Source: Clostridia bacterium (GTDB lineage Bacteria; Bacillota; Clostridia; Oscillospirales; Acutalibacteraceae). Taken from it: a stretch of DNA of 64,000 bases. Shown here piece after piece: positions 1 through 7,699 of the stretch. Both the position numbers and the translations under genes were made by a program. How positions within the stretch are numbered: position 1 is the first letter of the stretch; every line of letters begins with the position of its first letter. The stretch is taken from assembly GCA_017414965.1 (NCBI GenBank), contig JAFQJL010000020.1, forward strand, positions 62,001 to 126,000. Reading direction: 5' to 3'. The notes beneath the pieces are model-generated. The model saw only the letters and a list, made by a program, of their open reading frames with translations. It was not told the origin of the DNA and made no database searches.

Positions 1-101
1 CCTTCTACGATCAGTAAAACAAACAGCGCCACTTGAAGAAGCAACAATATCGTTACCGATATGCGATGCCGAAAAAAGATACGAAGCCGCGGTTTTCTCA
101 T
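1..101 (-). CDS. N-terminus of a membrane protein (cut by window edge)
   Basis: A leftward reading frame starts at the ATG complementary to 99-101 and stays open to the left edge for 33 codons. The peptide begins MRKPRLRIFFRHR, a strongly basic stretch, followed by an uninterrupted hydrophobic run (ISVTILLLLQVALFVLLIV) typical of a first transmembrane helix with its N-terminus in the cytoplasm. A modest purine-rich site (GGTAGG) precedes the start. The arrangement recalls the N-termini of clostridial cardiolipin synthases, but 33 residues are too few to assign a family, so the product name is only a guess. Confidence 0.5.
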   Translation of the reverse strand, partial: MRKPRLRIFFRHRISVTILLLLQVALFVLLIVE

Positions 102-272
102 AAGGACACCTACCATACCTATAGTAATGTAGATTTTATCAAACGAACATGTACAAACTGTTTCGATTTTGAAAGAAATTTGTCGCAAAGCTTTTTTGTA
201 GCGGACAACGTTCCGTTTGCGCGCCGGCGGAATACCTTGTAATAACGAAGCAACAAGAGAGGAGAGATTTGT

Positions 273-419
273 ATGTGCCACCGTTCCTCGTGCTGGGGAG
301 GTTATTTTGCCGCATTCGGCATCGGATTATTGGTTGCCAATATCTTTCCTCACAAATTGCTGTTATTTATATTGGCCGCCGCCCTGATTTTGCTGGGCTT
401 CGCCATCAACCGGCGCTAG
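273..419 (+). CDS. small 48-residue membrane protein of unknown function
   Basis: ATG at 273 follows a good ribosome binding site (GAGGAGAG, 258-265). The 48-residue product starts MCHRSSCWGGYFAAFGIGLL and continues as one long hydrophobic stretch ending in the charged tail NRR, so it should be a one- or two-span membrane peptide with two Cys near the N-terminus. The stop at 417-419 directly precedes the ribosome binding site of the spoVM-like gene, so the two are probably co-transcribed and may be expressed together during sporulation. I do not recognise a named family. Coding status is supported by the ribosome binding site, the compact spacing and the clean hydrophobic profile. Confidence 0.7.
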   Translation: MCHRSSCWGGYFAAFGIGLLVANIFPHKLLLFILAAALILLGFAINRR

Positions 420-434
420 AAAGGAGCTTGTCTT

Positions 435-521
435 ATGAAAATTGTACTGGTTAAAAGTCCGCGACTGATTAGCGGAATTCTCCGCAAGATCTTCCGCATC
501 CGCCCCGAAACGCCGGTCTGA
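435..521 (+). CDS. spoVM: SpoVM-like spore coat anchoring peptide
   Basis: A 28-codon gene with a strong ribosome binding site (AAGGAG, 421-426) eight bases before the ATG. The product starts MKIVLVKSPRLISGILRKIF and matches the known 26-residue SpoVM of Bacillus in length, position by position at M1, K2, K7, P9, G14, I15 and R17, and in its amphipathic-helix character. SpoVM sits on the convex forespore outer membrane and anchors the coat base-layer ATPase SpoIVA; P9 is a residue known to matter for that curvature sensing. The next gene encodes a SipL-like protein, a partner of SpoIVA, which strengthens the call. The stop codon lies inside the left part of the following terminator hairpin. 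Confidence 0.88.
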   Translation: MKIVLVKSPRLISGILRKIFRIRPETPV

Positions 522-540
522 CGACCGGCATTTCTTTTTT
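512..540 (+). terminator. intrinsic terminator after spoVM
   Basis: Perfect 7-bp stem GCCGGTC/GACCGGC (512-518 with 523-529), loop TGAC, then a T-rich tract. The stem overlaps the spoVM stop codon (519-521). It should separate the spoVM transcript from sipL. Confidence 0.8.
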
Positions 541-607
541 TCGCATAGTCTATTTGGCCAAGTTCCTGCATATCGTATTATCAAAACGGAAAAAGGAGAG
601 AGTATCT

Positions 608-2122
608 ATGGAATGTGCGATGACTTATCAAACCGTACGGTCAACCAGACTGCTGTCGGATACCTTTGAAGAAAAAGCTTTTGATGGCGATTTTGTCCTG
701 CCCGATTACCTGCCGGAGATCGCGGCGATCTTGTCCTGCGAATTGCAACCGGTTATCGAAAATCGCCAGATTTCCGGCAATCGATTGACGGTAGACGGCA
801 CGGCGTGTGTGCGTGTGCTGTACGTGGACAGCTCCCGCTGCAAGATCCACTGCTATGAAACCTGCCAGCCGTTTTCGGCGGGCTTTGCGGCTGACGTGTT
901 GTGTGAGCCGGCGCTGGCAGACGTGTACACCAGCGTATCCTACGTCAATTATCGAGCGATCGGCCCCCGTCGGTTGGACGTCCGCGGCGCCTACCGCATC
1001 CATGCCAAGATCTTGGACACGGTCACCATGGAATTGCCGTGCGATACCACCGATTCGCACATCCAGCTGCGGCAATATACACATAACGAGAGCCTGCCGG
1101 CCGAATCCGGCGAGAAGATATTCGCCGTCAACGAAGTGTTGGATCCCGGCAGCAACGGCAACGTGGCTTCGGTCGTTCGCGCGTGGGCAGCCGCCTCCAT
1201 TGCCGAGTGCAAGGTGTTGTCCGGTCGCGTGATCGTGAAAGGGGATATTGCTCTTCATACATTATATGAGCCGGAGACCGAAAACGAGAGTCCACTCTAC
1301 GAGGAGTGCGAGCACAATCTGCTTTACAGCCAAATGCTTGACGTAAAAGGGTTGGAGGAATCGGATTCGGTCATTACCGACGTACGCGTGCTTTCTTGCG
1401 ACGTGCATCCCGAAACCGAAGAGGGAACCGGCAAGTGCGTGTTGATTGCCAACTTGCGTCTGGCACTCTCCTTGCAATCGTGGCGTCAGGAACGTTCCAC
1501 CTTTATTACAGACGCGTATTCCACCGAGGCGCCGGTGCAACCGGAAACGACGGAACGTTCCTGTTATCGGCTGCTTGGAAGCTTTGACCGGCGACTGCCG
1601 GTTCGCCAGCAAGTCGAACTACCCGAAGGGGTGGTGGATATCGTGGATCTGTGGTGCTCCTGTTCGCCGATCTCGCGTGACGGGAACGTTTCCAATCAGC
1701 GTTTGCAGATTCATCTGCTCGCCAAGGACGAAAACGGAAGTATCGTCTGCTACGAGCGCAGTGCGGAATTCCCGTTGGAACTGCCGATTATGGGAAATTC
1801 GCCGCGGTTTGACGTGCGGGTGTGGGAATGCTCGTATCGCGTAAAAGAGGAGCGACAGTTGGAACTGAATATCACCGTTTTGGTGGTCGGTACGGATATT
1901 CATCAGGATATGCAAACGGTGATCACCTCGCTGGAGAGCGAGCCGGCCAAGGCATATGCCGCACCGGAAGCAACCTTAAAAATCGTGTTTGCCGGCAAGG
2001 ACGAATCGGTTTGGGAGATTGCCAAAACCTGTCACGTTTCGGCCGATCGTATCCGCGAAGAAAATCGCTTGTCCGCCGACAATTTGTCCGAAGATACGTT
2101 GCTTGTCATTCCGATGATTTAA
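608..2122 (+). CDS. sipL: SipL-like SPOCS (DUF3794) and LysM domain protein
   Basis: The 504-residue product begins MECAMTYQTVRSTRLLS. ATG 608 is chosen over an upstream in-frame ATG at 554 because AAGGAGAG (591-598) sits just before it. The protein has tandem SPOCS/DUF3794 beta domains (segments containing LPDYLPEIAAIL, RVKEERQLELNITV) and a C-terminal LysM (WEIAKTCHVSADRIREENRL to the end, about residues 455-504). This order and length match SipL of Clostridioides difficile, which binds the SpoIVA ATPase and is needed to localise the coat around the forespore. The adjacent spoVM gene fits that role. A weak sigma-E-like promoter (GTCTATT, 14 bp, CATATCGT at 548-576) may serve it, but that match is poor. 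Confidence 0.85.
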   Translation: MECAMTYQTVRSTRLLSDTFEEKAFDGDFVLPDYLPEIAAILSCELQPVIENRQISGNRLTVDGTACVRVLYVDSSRCKIHCYETCQPFSAGFAADVLCEPALADVYTSVSYVNYRAIGPRRLDVRGAYRIHAKILDTVTMELPCDTTDSHIQLRQYTHNESLPAESGEKIFAVNEVLDPGSNGNVASVVRAWAAASIAECKVLSGRVIVKGDIALHTLYEPETENESPLYEECEHNLLYSQMLDVKGLEESDSVITDVRVLSCDVHPETEEGTGKCVLIANLRLALSLQSWRQERSTFITDAYSTEAPVQPETTERSCYRLLGSFDRRLPVRQQVELPEGVVDIVDLWCSCSPISRDGNVSNQRLQIHLLAKDENGSIVCYERSAEFPLELPIMGNSPRFDVRVWECSYRVKEERQLELNITVLVVGTDIHQDMQTVITSLESEPAKAYAAPEATLKIVFAGKDESVWEIAKTCHVSADRIREENRLSADNLSEDTLLVIPMI

Positions 2123-2126
2123 GAAA

Positions 2127-2172
2127 AAGCGCGGGGTGGAACACTCACCCCGCGCTTCCTTATGGATTTTTT
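2127..2172 (+). terminator. intrinsic terminator after sipL
   Basis: A 12-bp GC-rich stem (2127-2138 paired with 2146-2157, core GCGGGGTG/CACCCCGC) is followed by a T-rich stretch ending in TTTTTT near 2167-2172. Confidence 0.8.
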
Positions 2173-2184
2173 GCAGAAAAAGTC

Positions 2185-2212
2185 TTGACAAACCGCAAAA
2201 CAGGGGTATACT
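2185..2212 (+). promoter_or_regulatory. sigma-A promoter of the M-box/mgtE transcript
   Basis: TTGACA (2185-2190), 16-bp spacer, TATACT (2207-2212). It lies just upstream of the riboswitch, so transcription would start near 2219. Confidence 0.85.
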
Positions 2213-2225
2213 AAAAATACAAGCA

Positions 2226-2395
2226 AACACTCGGTAGGTGAGGCTACCACACGGGATATGGACTGCTGCCGCAAAATGGTGGAGACACTATGAGAGGGTC
2301 AACAGAGGGCATCGAACATCAAGGTGCTCTTTAATGCAGTTTCAATAGCGCGATTGCGCTCGCCCTGCGAAGCCAAAGCTCAGACGGTTGTGTTT
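2226..2395 (+). promoter_or_regulatory. M-box (ykoK) magnesium riboswitch
   Basis: The leader carries the conserved M-box blocks in order: CGGTAGGTGAGGCTACC, ACTGCTGCCG, GGGTCAACAG, TTTAATGCAGT and GAAGCCAAAGCTCAGA. In this class Mg2+ binding folds the aptamer and reduces expression of magnesium transport genes. Here it lies between a sigma-A promoter and mgtE and is followed by a terminator hairpin, which is the standard expression platform. Recognition is by sequence memory of the family; a covariance-model search would set the exact ends. Confidence 0.92.
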
Positions 2396-2443
2396 CATCT
2401 TTCTACCCGTGCCGGTTTTTCGGATTTTCGGGGAATGGGGAAG

Positions 2444-2489
2444 AAGCCTTGCGTCACATCGCCGATGTGTTCGCAGGGCTTATTTTATT
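2444..2489 (+). terminator. riboswitch-controlled terminator before mgtE
   Basis: Left arm AAGCCTTGCG (2444-2453) pairs with CGCAGGGCTT (2472-2481, one G-U), with a nested CACATC/GATGTG stem inside and a T-rich ATTTTATT tail. It lies between the M-box aptamer and the mgtE ribosome binding site, so it is the likely transcriptional off-switch when Mg2+ is plentiful. Confidence 0.8.
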
Positions 2490-2508
2490 GCAAAAGGAGG
2501 TCATCGTT

Positions 2509-3888
2509 ATGGAAAACGAGTGGGAAATTGTTGAACAAGTGCAATCGGCTCTCAAGCACCGACGTTTTCAGGAACTGAAAGCGATGACCGCCGAAATGAA
2601 TCCGGCCGATATCGCGGCTATTATGGTGGATCTGCGACCGGAGGAACTCTTGCTTTTCTTTCGTTTGCTTCCCAAAGAGGCGGCCGCCGAAGCGTTTGCC
2701 GACGTTGACGGCGACGTGCAGGTGGAACTGATTAAAGGGTTTACGGACGCCGAGCTGAAATCGGTTATGGACGAGCTGTTTATCGACGATGCGGTTGACA
2801 TGATCGAGGAAATGCCGGCAAATGTCGTGCGACGCATCCTCAAATATACCGCGCCGGACGTCCGCCAGACCATCAACGAACTGCTTGCTTATCCGAAGGA
2901 TAGCGCCGGTAGTGTGATGACGGTCGAATACGTGGATCTCAAGCCGGAAATGACCGTTCGTCAAGCCTTTGCGCACATCCGTAAGACCGGTGTGGATAAA
3001 GAAACCATCTACACCTGCTACGTGGTCGACTCCAACCGCAAGTTGATCGGTTTGGTATCGGTCAAGGATCTGCTTTTTGCGGATTACGAGGACAAGATCT
3101 CCGAAATTATGGAGACCAACGTCGTCAGCGTAGACACGTTGGAAGATAAAGAAATCGTTGCGCAGGCGTTTTCCAAGTACGACTTTATGGCGTTGCCGGT
3201 GGTCGACAAGGAAAGCCGTCTGGTCGGTATCGTCACCTTCGACGACGCCATGGACGTTATTGAGGAAGAAACCACTGAGGATATCGAAAAGATGGCGGCT
3301 ATCGTGTCGTCCGACGACGATACGCCGTACCTGCGTACCGGTGTGTTCTCATTCTTTAAGCAGCGCATTGTATGGCTGATGCTGTTGATGGTTTCCTCAA
3401 CCTTTACCAGTTTGATCATCAACGGCTTTGAAAGTAGCCTCTCTGCCTGTATTGTACTGACCGCCTTTATCCCGATGCTGATGGGTACCGGCGGTAACGC
3501 CGGTAGTCAGGCGTCGGTTACCATTATCCGCTGTTTGTCGCTTGGAGAAGTAGACTTTAAGGATCTGTTCAAGGTCATCTGGAAAGAACTCCGTATCTCG
3601 CTTTTGTGCGGTACGGCGCTAGCACTTGTCAATTTCGGCAAAATGATGCTGGTGGATAACTGGCTGATGGCTAACCCCGAGGTCACGTGGGTCGTAGCGA
3701 CGATCGTATCGCTTTCGATTTTACTGACCATTGTTGCCGCCAAATTGGTGGGCGGCATTCTACCGATATTGGCCGACCGGATCGGCATCGACCCGGCGGT
3801 GATGGCCAGTCCGTTTATCACAACCATCGTAGACGTGCTGTCGTTGCTCATTTATTTCGGTTTTGCCTCGGTTGCCTTGCAATTATAA
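2509..3888 (+). CDS. mgtE: magnesium transporter MgtE
   Basis: The 459-residue protein begins MENEWEIVEQVQSALKHRRF from ATG 2509, preceded by AAAAGGAGG at 2492-2500; an earlier in-frame start at 2449 lies in the terminator and is rejected. Domains follow the MgtE plan: an acidic N-terminal superhelical domain (about 1-130, with MNPADIAAIMVDLRPEELL), two CBS domains (about 130-265, KDSAGSVMTVEYV and ISEIMETNVVSV), and a five-helix membrane domain (about 285-459) with the conserved MGTGGNAGSQASV signature that lines the Mg2+ pore. The cytoplasmic domains close the channel when internal Mg2+ is high. Expression is controlled by the upstream M-box, giving regulation at both RNA and protein level. 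Confidence 0.96.
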   Translation: MENEWEIVEQVQSALKHRRFQELKAMTAEMNPADIAAIMVDLRPEELLLFFRLLPKEAAAEAFADVDGDVQVELIKGFTDAELKSVMDELFIDDAVDMIEEMPANVVRRILKYTAPDVRQTINELLAYPKDSAGSVMTVEYVDLKPEMTVRQAFAHIRKTGVDKETIYTCYVVDSNRKLIGLVSVKDLLFADYEDKISEIMETNVVSVDTLEDKEIVAQAFSKYDFMALPVVDKESRLVGIVTFDDAMDVIEEETTEDIEKMAAIVSSDDDTPYLRTGVFSFFKQRIVWLMLLMVSSTFTSLIINGFESSLSACIVLTAFIPMLMGTGGNAGSQASVTIIRCLSLGEVDFKDLFKVIWKELRISLLCGTALALVNFGKMMLVDNWLMANPEVTWVVATIVSLSILLTIVAAKLVGGILPILADRIGIDPAVMASPFITTIVDVLSLLIYFGFASVALQL

Positions 3889-3926
3889 AACGGTTTGCGG
3901 TAATTTTTTGCCGCAAACCGTTTTTT
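3887..3926 (+). terminator. intrinsic terminator after mgtE
   Basis: Perfect stem with core AACGGTTTGCGG/CCGCAAACCGTT (3889-3900 with 3911-3922) followed by TTTTTT. It starts within the mgtE stop codon. Confidence 0.93.
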
Positions 3927-3927
3927 C

Positions 3928-3956
3928 TTGCACATTGCCGCATAATATGTTATAGT
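3928..3956 (+). promoter_or_regulatory. sigma-A promoter for the flavin reductase-like gene
   Basis: TTGCAC (3928-3933), 17-bp spacer, TATAGT (3951-3956), directly behind the mgtE terminator and 31 bases before the next start codon. Confidence 0.65.
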
Positions 3957-3987
3957 AAAATTTGGAAAGTACGAGAGGAGTGCTATT

Positions 3988-4497
3988 ATGCAAAAATTCG
4001 TAGAGATCTCGCCGACCGAATGGGACGACAATCTGTTTACGCGCATTGGCAAGGAATGGATGCTCATTTCCGCCGGCAACCGTCAAAGCTTTAATATGAT
4101 GACGGCCAGTTGGGGCGGGGCAGGCGTGATGTGGAACGTTGATGTGACCACAGCATACGTTCGTCCACAGCGTTATACGTACGAATTTATGGAAAAAGAG
4201 CCGTATTACGCGCTCTCGTTTCTTGGAAGAGGTTTTAAACAGGCTTTGCAAGTGTGCGGAAGCAAATCCGGCCGAGATGTCGACAAGGTCGCCGAAACGG
4301 GCTTAACACCGCGTTTTGACGCGCAGGCGCCGTATTTTGCCGAGTCGGAGATCGCAGTCATCTGCAAAAAGTTGTACGTGCAGGATCTGGATCCCGCCGG
4401 CTTCTTAGATCCGACCATTTCCTCGCATTATGCCAATCACGATTATCATCGAATGTATATCGGTGAGATTGTTAAAATCCTCAAACGCGTAAAATAA
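3988..4497 (+). CDS. flavin reductase-like FMN-binding protein
   Basis: The 169-residue product (MQKFVEISPTEWDDNLFTRI) has the split-barrel flavin reductase fold: the FNMMTASWGGAGVMWNVDV segment corresponds to the flavin phosphate-binding region, and RPQRYTYEFMEKEPYYALSF to the following strand-helix of the family. Such small proteins bind FMN and are often annotated as flavin reductase or flavoredoxin; substrate is unknown. The ribosome binding site GAGAGGAG precedes ATG 3988. It has its own promoter and lies 20 bases ahead of the AI-2E-family gene, so the two are likely co-transcribed, though no functional link is obvious. Confidence 0.85.
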   Translation: MQKFVEISPTEWDDNLFTRIGKEWMLISAGNRQSFNMMTASWGGAGVMWNVDVTTAYVRPQRYTYEFMEKEPYYALSFLGRGFKQALQVCGSKSGRDVDKVAETGLTPRFDAQAPYFAESEIAVICKKLYVQDLDPAGFLDPTISSHYANHDYHRMYIGEIVKILKRVK

Positions 4498-4517
4498 ATC
4501 CAAAGGCGGAAAAGACA

Positions 4518-5831
4518 ATGAAATTCAAATGGGATCGAAAATATCTCTACACCGGTGTGACGGCGTTTTGCGTCATCGCCGCTTGCGCGTTGCTGGTGTG
4601 GGCATTGATGAATCTGCAAGCCATCGGCAATACTGTAAAAGGTGTTTGGGTGGCGATTTTGCCGGTCGTGTACGGATTGGTGCTGGCGTATCTGTTGACG
4701 CCGATCTGTAACTTCACCGAACGCAAATGGTTTTTGCCGCTGACTCGGCGCCTTTCTAAGAAAAAGCCGGAGCGCGCCGCGCGTCGTGCGCGGTATCTCA
4801 GCATTACCGCTTCGCTGATTTTTGCGTTGGTGCTGGTAACGGCGCTTCTGTGGCTGGTAGTGCCGCAGATCGGCGAAAGCTTGCAAACGCTGGTTAACAA
4901 CCTGCCAACATACATCGCCGAAGTATCCGATTGGGTTACCAAAACGTTGCAGAACGTTCCCGAGTTACAATCTGCCGTCACGCAGTTCTTAAGCGATTTC
5001 ACCACCGATTTGACACAGGCGATCACCAACACGCTACTACCGCAGGTATCGTCGGTATTGACGCTGATCTCGAATAGCGTGATGGCTGTGTTCGGCACGG
5101 TGTTTAACCTATTTATGGGCGTGGTAGTCAGCGTTTACCTGCTTTCTCAGAAGGAAAAGTTTCTGTCGCAGAGCAAAAAACTGATCTATGCAGTCTTCCG
5201 CCCGCGGTTTGCCAATTCCTTGCTGAAAAACGCCGCTTTAACACATCAGAAATTCGGCGGTTTCATCACCGCTAAGCTGATCGACTCGTTGATCATCGGC
5301 TTGATCGCGTATCCGTGCGTGTTAATTTTGCAGATGCCGTTCCCGGCACTCATGGCTGTGGTGATTGGCGTGACCAACGTCATTCCGGTGTTCGGTCCGT
5401 TTATCGGTGCCATTCCTTGCGCGTTCTTGGCGCTGATCGACAGCCCGCTGAAATGCCTCATCTTTGTGGTGTTTATCGTGGCGCTTCAGCAGGTGGACGG
5501 CAATATCATTGGCCCGCGCCTGCTCAGCGAAAACACCGGCATCAGCACGTTCTGGGTGATCGTGTCACTGCTTTTGGGACAATGGTTATTCGGCGTGGTC
5601 GGTATGATCATTGCCGTGCCGCTGTTCGCGGTCATCTACACGCTGATCAGAGCCGCTTGCGAGCGCAAATTAAAGGAAAAAGAGCTGCCGGTTGCCACCG
5701 AGGCGTATCAAAACCTTTCAGACATCGATCTGTACACCAACGAGCCGCACTATCGTGCCGAGCCGGAGCGTACGCCCAGCAAATTGCTTAGTTGGCTGCA
5801 TCCGAAGAAAAAGCCGGAGGATCCCTCGTAA
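4518..5831 (+). CDS. AI-2E/PerM family membrane protein
   Basis: A 437-residue polytopic protein starting MKFKWDRKYLYTGVTAFCVI, preceded by AAAGGCGG. Two N-terminal helices (about 10-70), a soluble segment with predicted helices (about 115-180, ESLQTLVNNLPTYIAEVSDW), and a cluster of C-terminal helices are the layout of the AI-2E transporter/PerM family. The motif around VTNVIPVFGPFIGAIP and QQVDGNIIGPRLL is characteristic. Members are thought to export or exchange small solutes; autoinducer-2 transport has been shown for very few, so the substrate is unassigned. The C-terminal tail after about residue 375 is hydrophilic and lysine-rich. Confidence 0.9.
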   Translation: MKFKWDRKYLYTGVTAFCVIAACALLVWALMNLQAIGNTVKGVWVAILPVVYGLVLAYLLTPICNFTERKWFLPLTRRLSKKKPERAARRARYLSITASLIFALVLVTALLWLVVPQIGESLQTLVNNLPTYIAEVSDWVTKTLQNVPELQSAVTQFLSDFTTDLTQAITNTLLPQVSSVLTLISNSVMAVFGTVFNLFMGVVVSVYLLSQKEKFLSQSKKLIYAVFRPRFANSLLKNAALTHQKFGGFITAKLIDSLIIGLIAYPCVLILQMPFPALMAVVIGVTNVIPVFGPFIGAIPCAFLALIDSPLKCLIFVVFIVALQQVDGNIIGPRLLSENTGISTFWVIVSLLLGQWLFGVVGMIIAVPLFAVIYTLIRAACERKLKEKELPVATEAYQNLSDIDLYTNEPHYRAEPERTPSKLLSWLHPKKKPEDPS

Positions 5832-5870
5832 CAATTTCGCAACAAAAACTATCTAAAACCAAAAATCATT

Positions 5871-5910
5871 AACGGTTAACAATTGGTAATCCCTCCAGTT
5901 GTTAACCGTT
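5871..5910. repeat. 12-bp perfect inverted repeat, operator or terminator
   Basis: AACGGTTAACAA (5871-5882) and TTGTTAACCGTT (5899-5910) are exact reverse complements separated by 16 bases. The right arm contains the TTGTTA -35 element of the downstream promoter, so a protein bound here would block it. A weak T-rich tail (TGATTTTGTG) leaves open a role as terminator of the preceding gene. Confidence 0.65.
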
Positions 5911-5927
5911 TGATTTTGTGTTATAAT
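5899..5927 (+). promoter_or_regulatory. sigma-A promoter of the ABC exporter operon
   Basis: TTGTTA (5899-5904), 17-bp spacer, TATAAT (5922-5927), 34 bases before the ABC transporter start. Its -35 box lies inside the inverted repeat at 5871-5910. Confidence 0.7.
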
Positions 5928-5961
5928 ATAGATATAACCTTTTCAGAACGGAGACTTCTTT

Positions 5962-7697
5962 ATGAAGCGATGGGGAAAATACATCAAACCATATTTGTCT
6001 TATTTTATTATCGGTCCGCTTTGTATGATCGTGGAAGTGATCGGCGAGGTGCTGATGCCGACGTTTTTGGCCTCGATCATCAACGCCCAGACCGCTGGTA
6101 CGTTGACTGTCGGCTCCAGCATCGGCTGGGCCGGACTGATGGTGCTGACGGCGCTGTTGATGATGGCCAGCGGTATTGGCGGCGCGTACTTTGGCGCCAA
6201 GGCCTCCGTAAACTTTGCCGCCGATCTGCGTTCGGATCTATATGGCAAAGTGCAGAGCTTTTCTTTTGCGAATATCGACCGATTTTCTACCGGTTCGCTG
6301 GTCACGCGCTTGACCAACGACGTCACGCAGATGCAAAATATGGTCAATATGTGCCTGCGAATGCTGTTGCGTTCGCCGGGTATGTTGATTGGCGCGCTGA
6401 TTATGGCGATTCGGTTAAAGCCGTCGCTTTCGCTGGTGCTGGCCGTCACCATTCCGATGATGGCGATCTCCATTCTGTTTATCATTCTAAAAGGCTTTCC
6501 GCGGTTTGGTAAAATGCAGGAAAAAGTGGACGTCTTAAACTCGACGGTACAGGAAAGCGTCACCAACGTGCGCGTGGTGAAATCCTTTGTGCGCGAGGAT
6601 CACGAGATCGACAAGTTTAACGTGGCTAACGGAAATCTGAAAAAAGCCGGTATGGATGCGATGAACGTGGTCATCTTTATGCAACCGGTCATCAGCCTGT
6701 TTATGTATATCACCACGTTGTCGGTGCTGTTGTTCGGCAGCCGCACGGTATTAGACGGCGGCATGCCGGTAGGCGATCTCTCGGCGTTTGTTACCTACGT
6801 ATCGCAGATTCTCTTTTCGCTGATGATGATTACGATGATGCTGATGATGTTCTCACGAGCGATGGCATCGGCCAAGCGCATTTGCGAAGTGTTGGATGAA
6901 ACCAGCGACATCAACGATCAAAATGCCACCCAACCGACCAAAACGGTTTCGGAGGGTCGCATTGAGTTTAAAAACGTATCTTTCCGCTATTATAAGCACA
7001 ACAACGAAGAAGTGCTCAGCCGCATCAATCTGACCATTGAGCCGGGACAGACGGTCGGCATTATCGGATCGACCGGTTGCGGAAAATCCACGTTGGTTTC
7101 GCTGATTCCGCGATTGTACGATGCGGACGAGGGAAGCGTGTTGGTCGACGGCGTAGATGTGCGCGATTACTCGCTTTACAATCTTCGCGAAGGCGTTGGT
7201 ATGGTGTTGCAAAAGAACGTTTTGTTCTCCGGCAGTATCGAAGATAACCTCCGCTGGGGCGATGAGGATGCCACCGCCGAGGAGGTGCGCTATTTCGCCG
7301 AAAAGGCGCAGGCGCACAAGTTTGTGGAGAGTTTCCCGAACGGATACGATACCCAGCTCGATCAAGGCGGCACCAACGTTTCCGGCGGTCAGAAGCAGCG
7401 CCTGTGCATTGCACGGACGCTCTTAAAGAGACCGAAGATCCTTATTTTGGACGATTCCACCTCGGCGGTGGATACCGCTACCGAAGCGATGATCCGCAAA
7501 GCGTTCCGCGAGGATATTCCGGACGCTACCAAGATTATCATCGCCCAGCGAATCTCGTCGGTTGAAACGCCGATCGAATCATCGTGATGGACGACGGACG
7601 CATCACCGGCATTGGTACACACGAGGAATTGTTGCGCGAAAACGAAGAATACCAAGAAATTTACGAATCCCAAACCGGCAAGAAAGGGGAGGCGTAA
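5962..7697 (+). CDS. ABC exporter half-transporter, degenerate site subunit (frameshifted)
   Basis: Start [20 protein letters not shown] at ATG 5962. An exporter-type six-helix domain (about 1-310) precedes a nucleotide-binding domain with Walker [10 protein letters not shown], signature NVSGGQKQR and Walker B ILILDDST. The Walker B glutamate is replaced by Asp and the H-loop reads IIAQRISSV with Gln instead of His, as in the degenerate subunit of heterodimeric exporters (TM287/288 type). The frame breaks after SSVE near 7566: one base appears missing (GAA-AC where GAAGAC is expected), so the uncorrected frame stops at 7587, while the next frame restores [22 protein letters not shown] to a stop at 7695-7697. 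Either a sequencing error or a recent mutation; the rest of the gene looks intact. The partner gene begins three bases later. Confidence 0.88.
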
Positions 7698-7699
7698 AC

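Noticed and set aside
33-242. A 69-codon plus-strand frame at the left edge
   Set aside because: It overlaps a better-supported minus-strand N-terminus (1-101) and the leader of the 48-residue peptide; it lacks a ribosome binding site.
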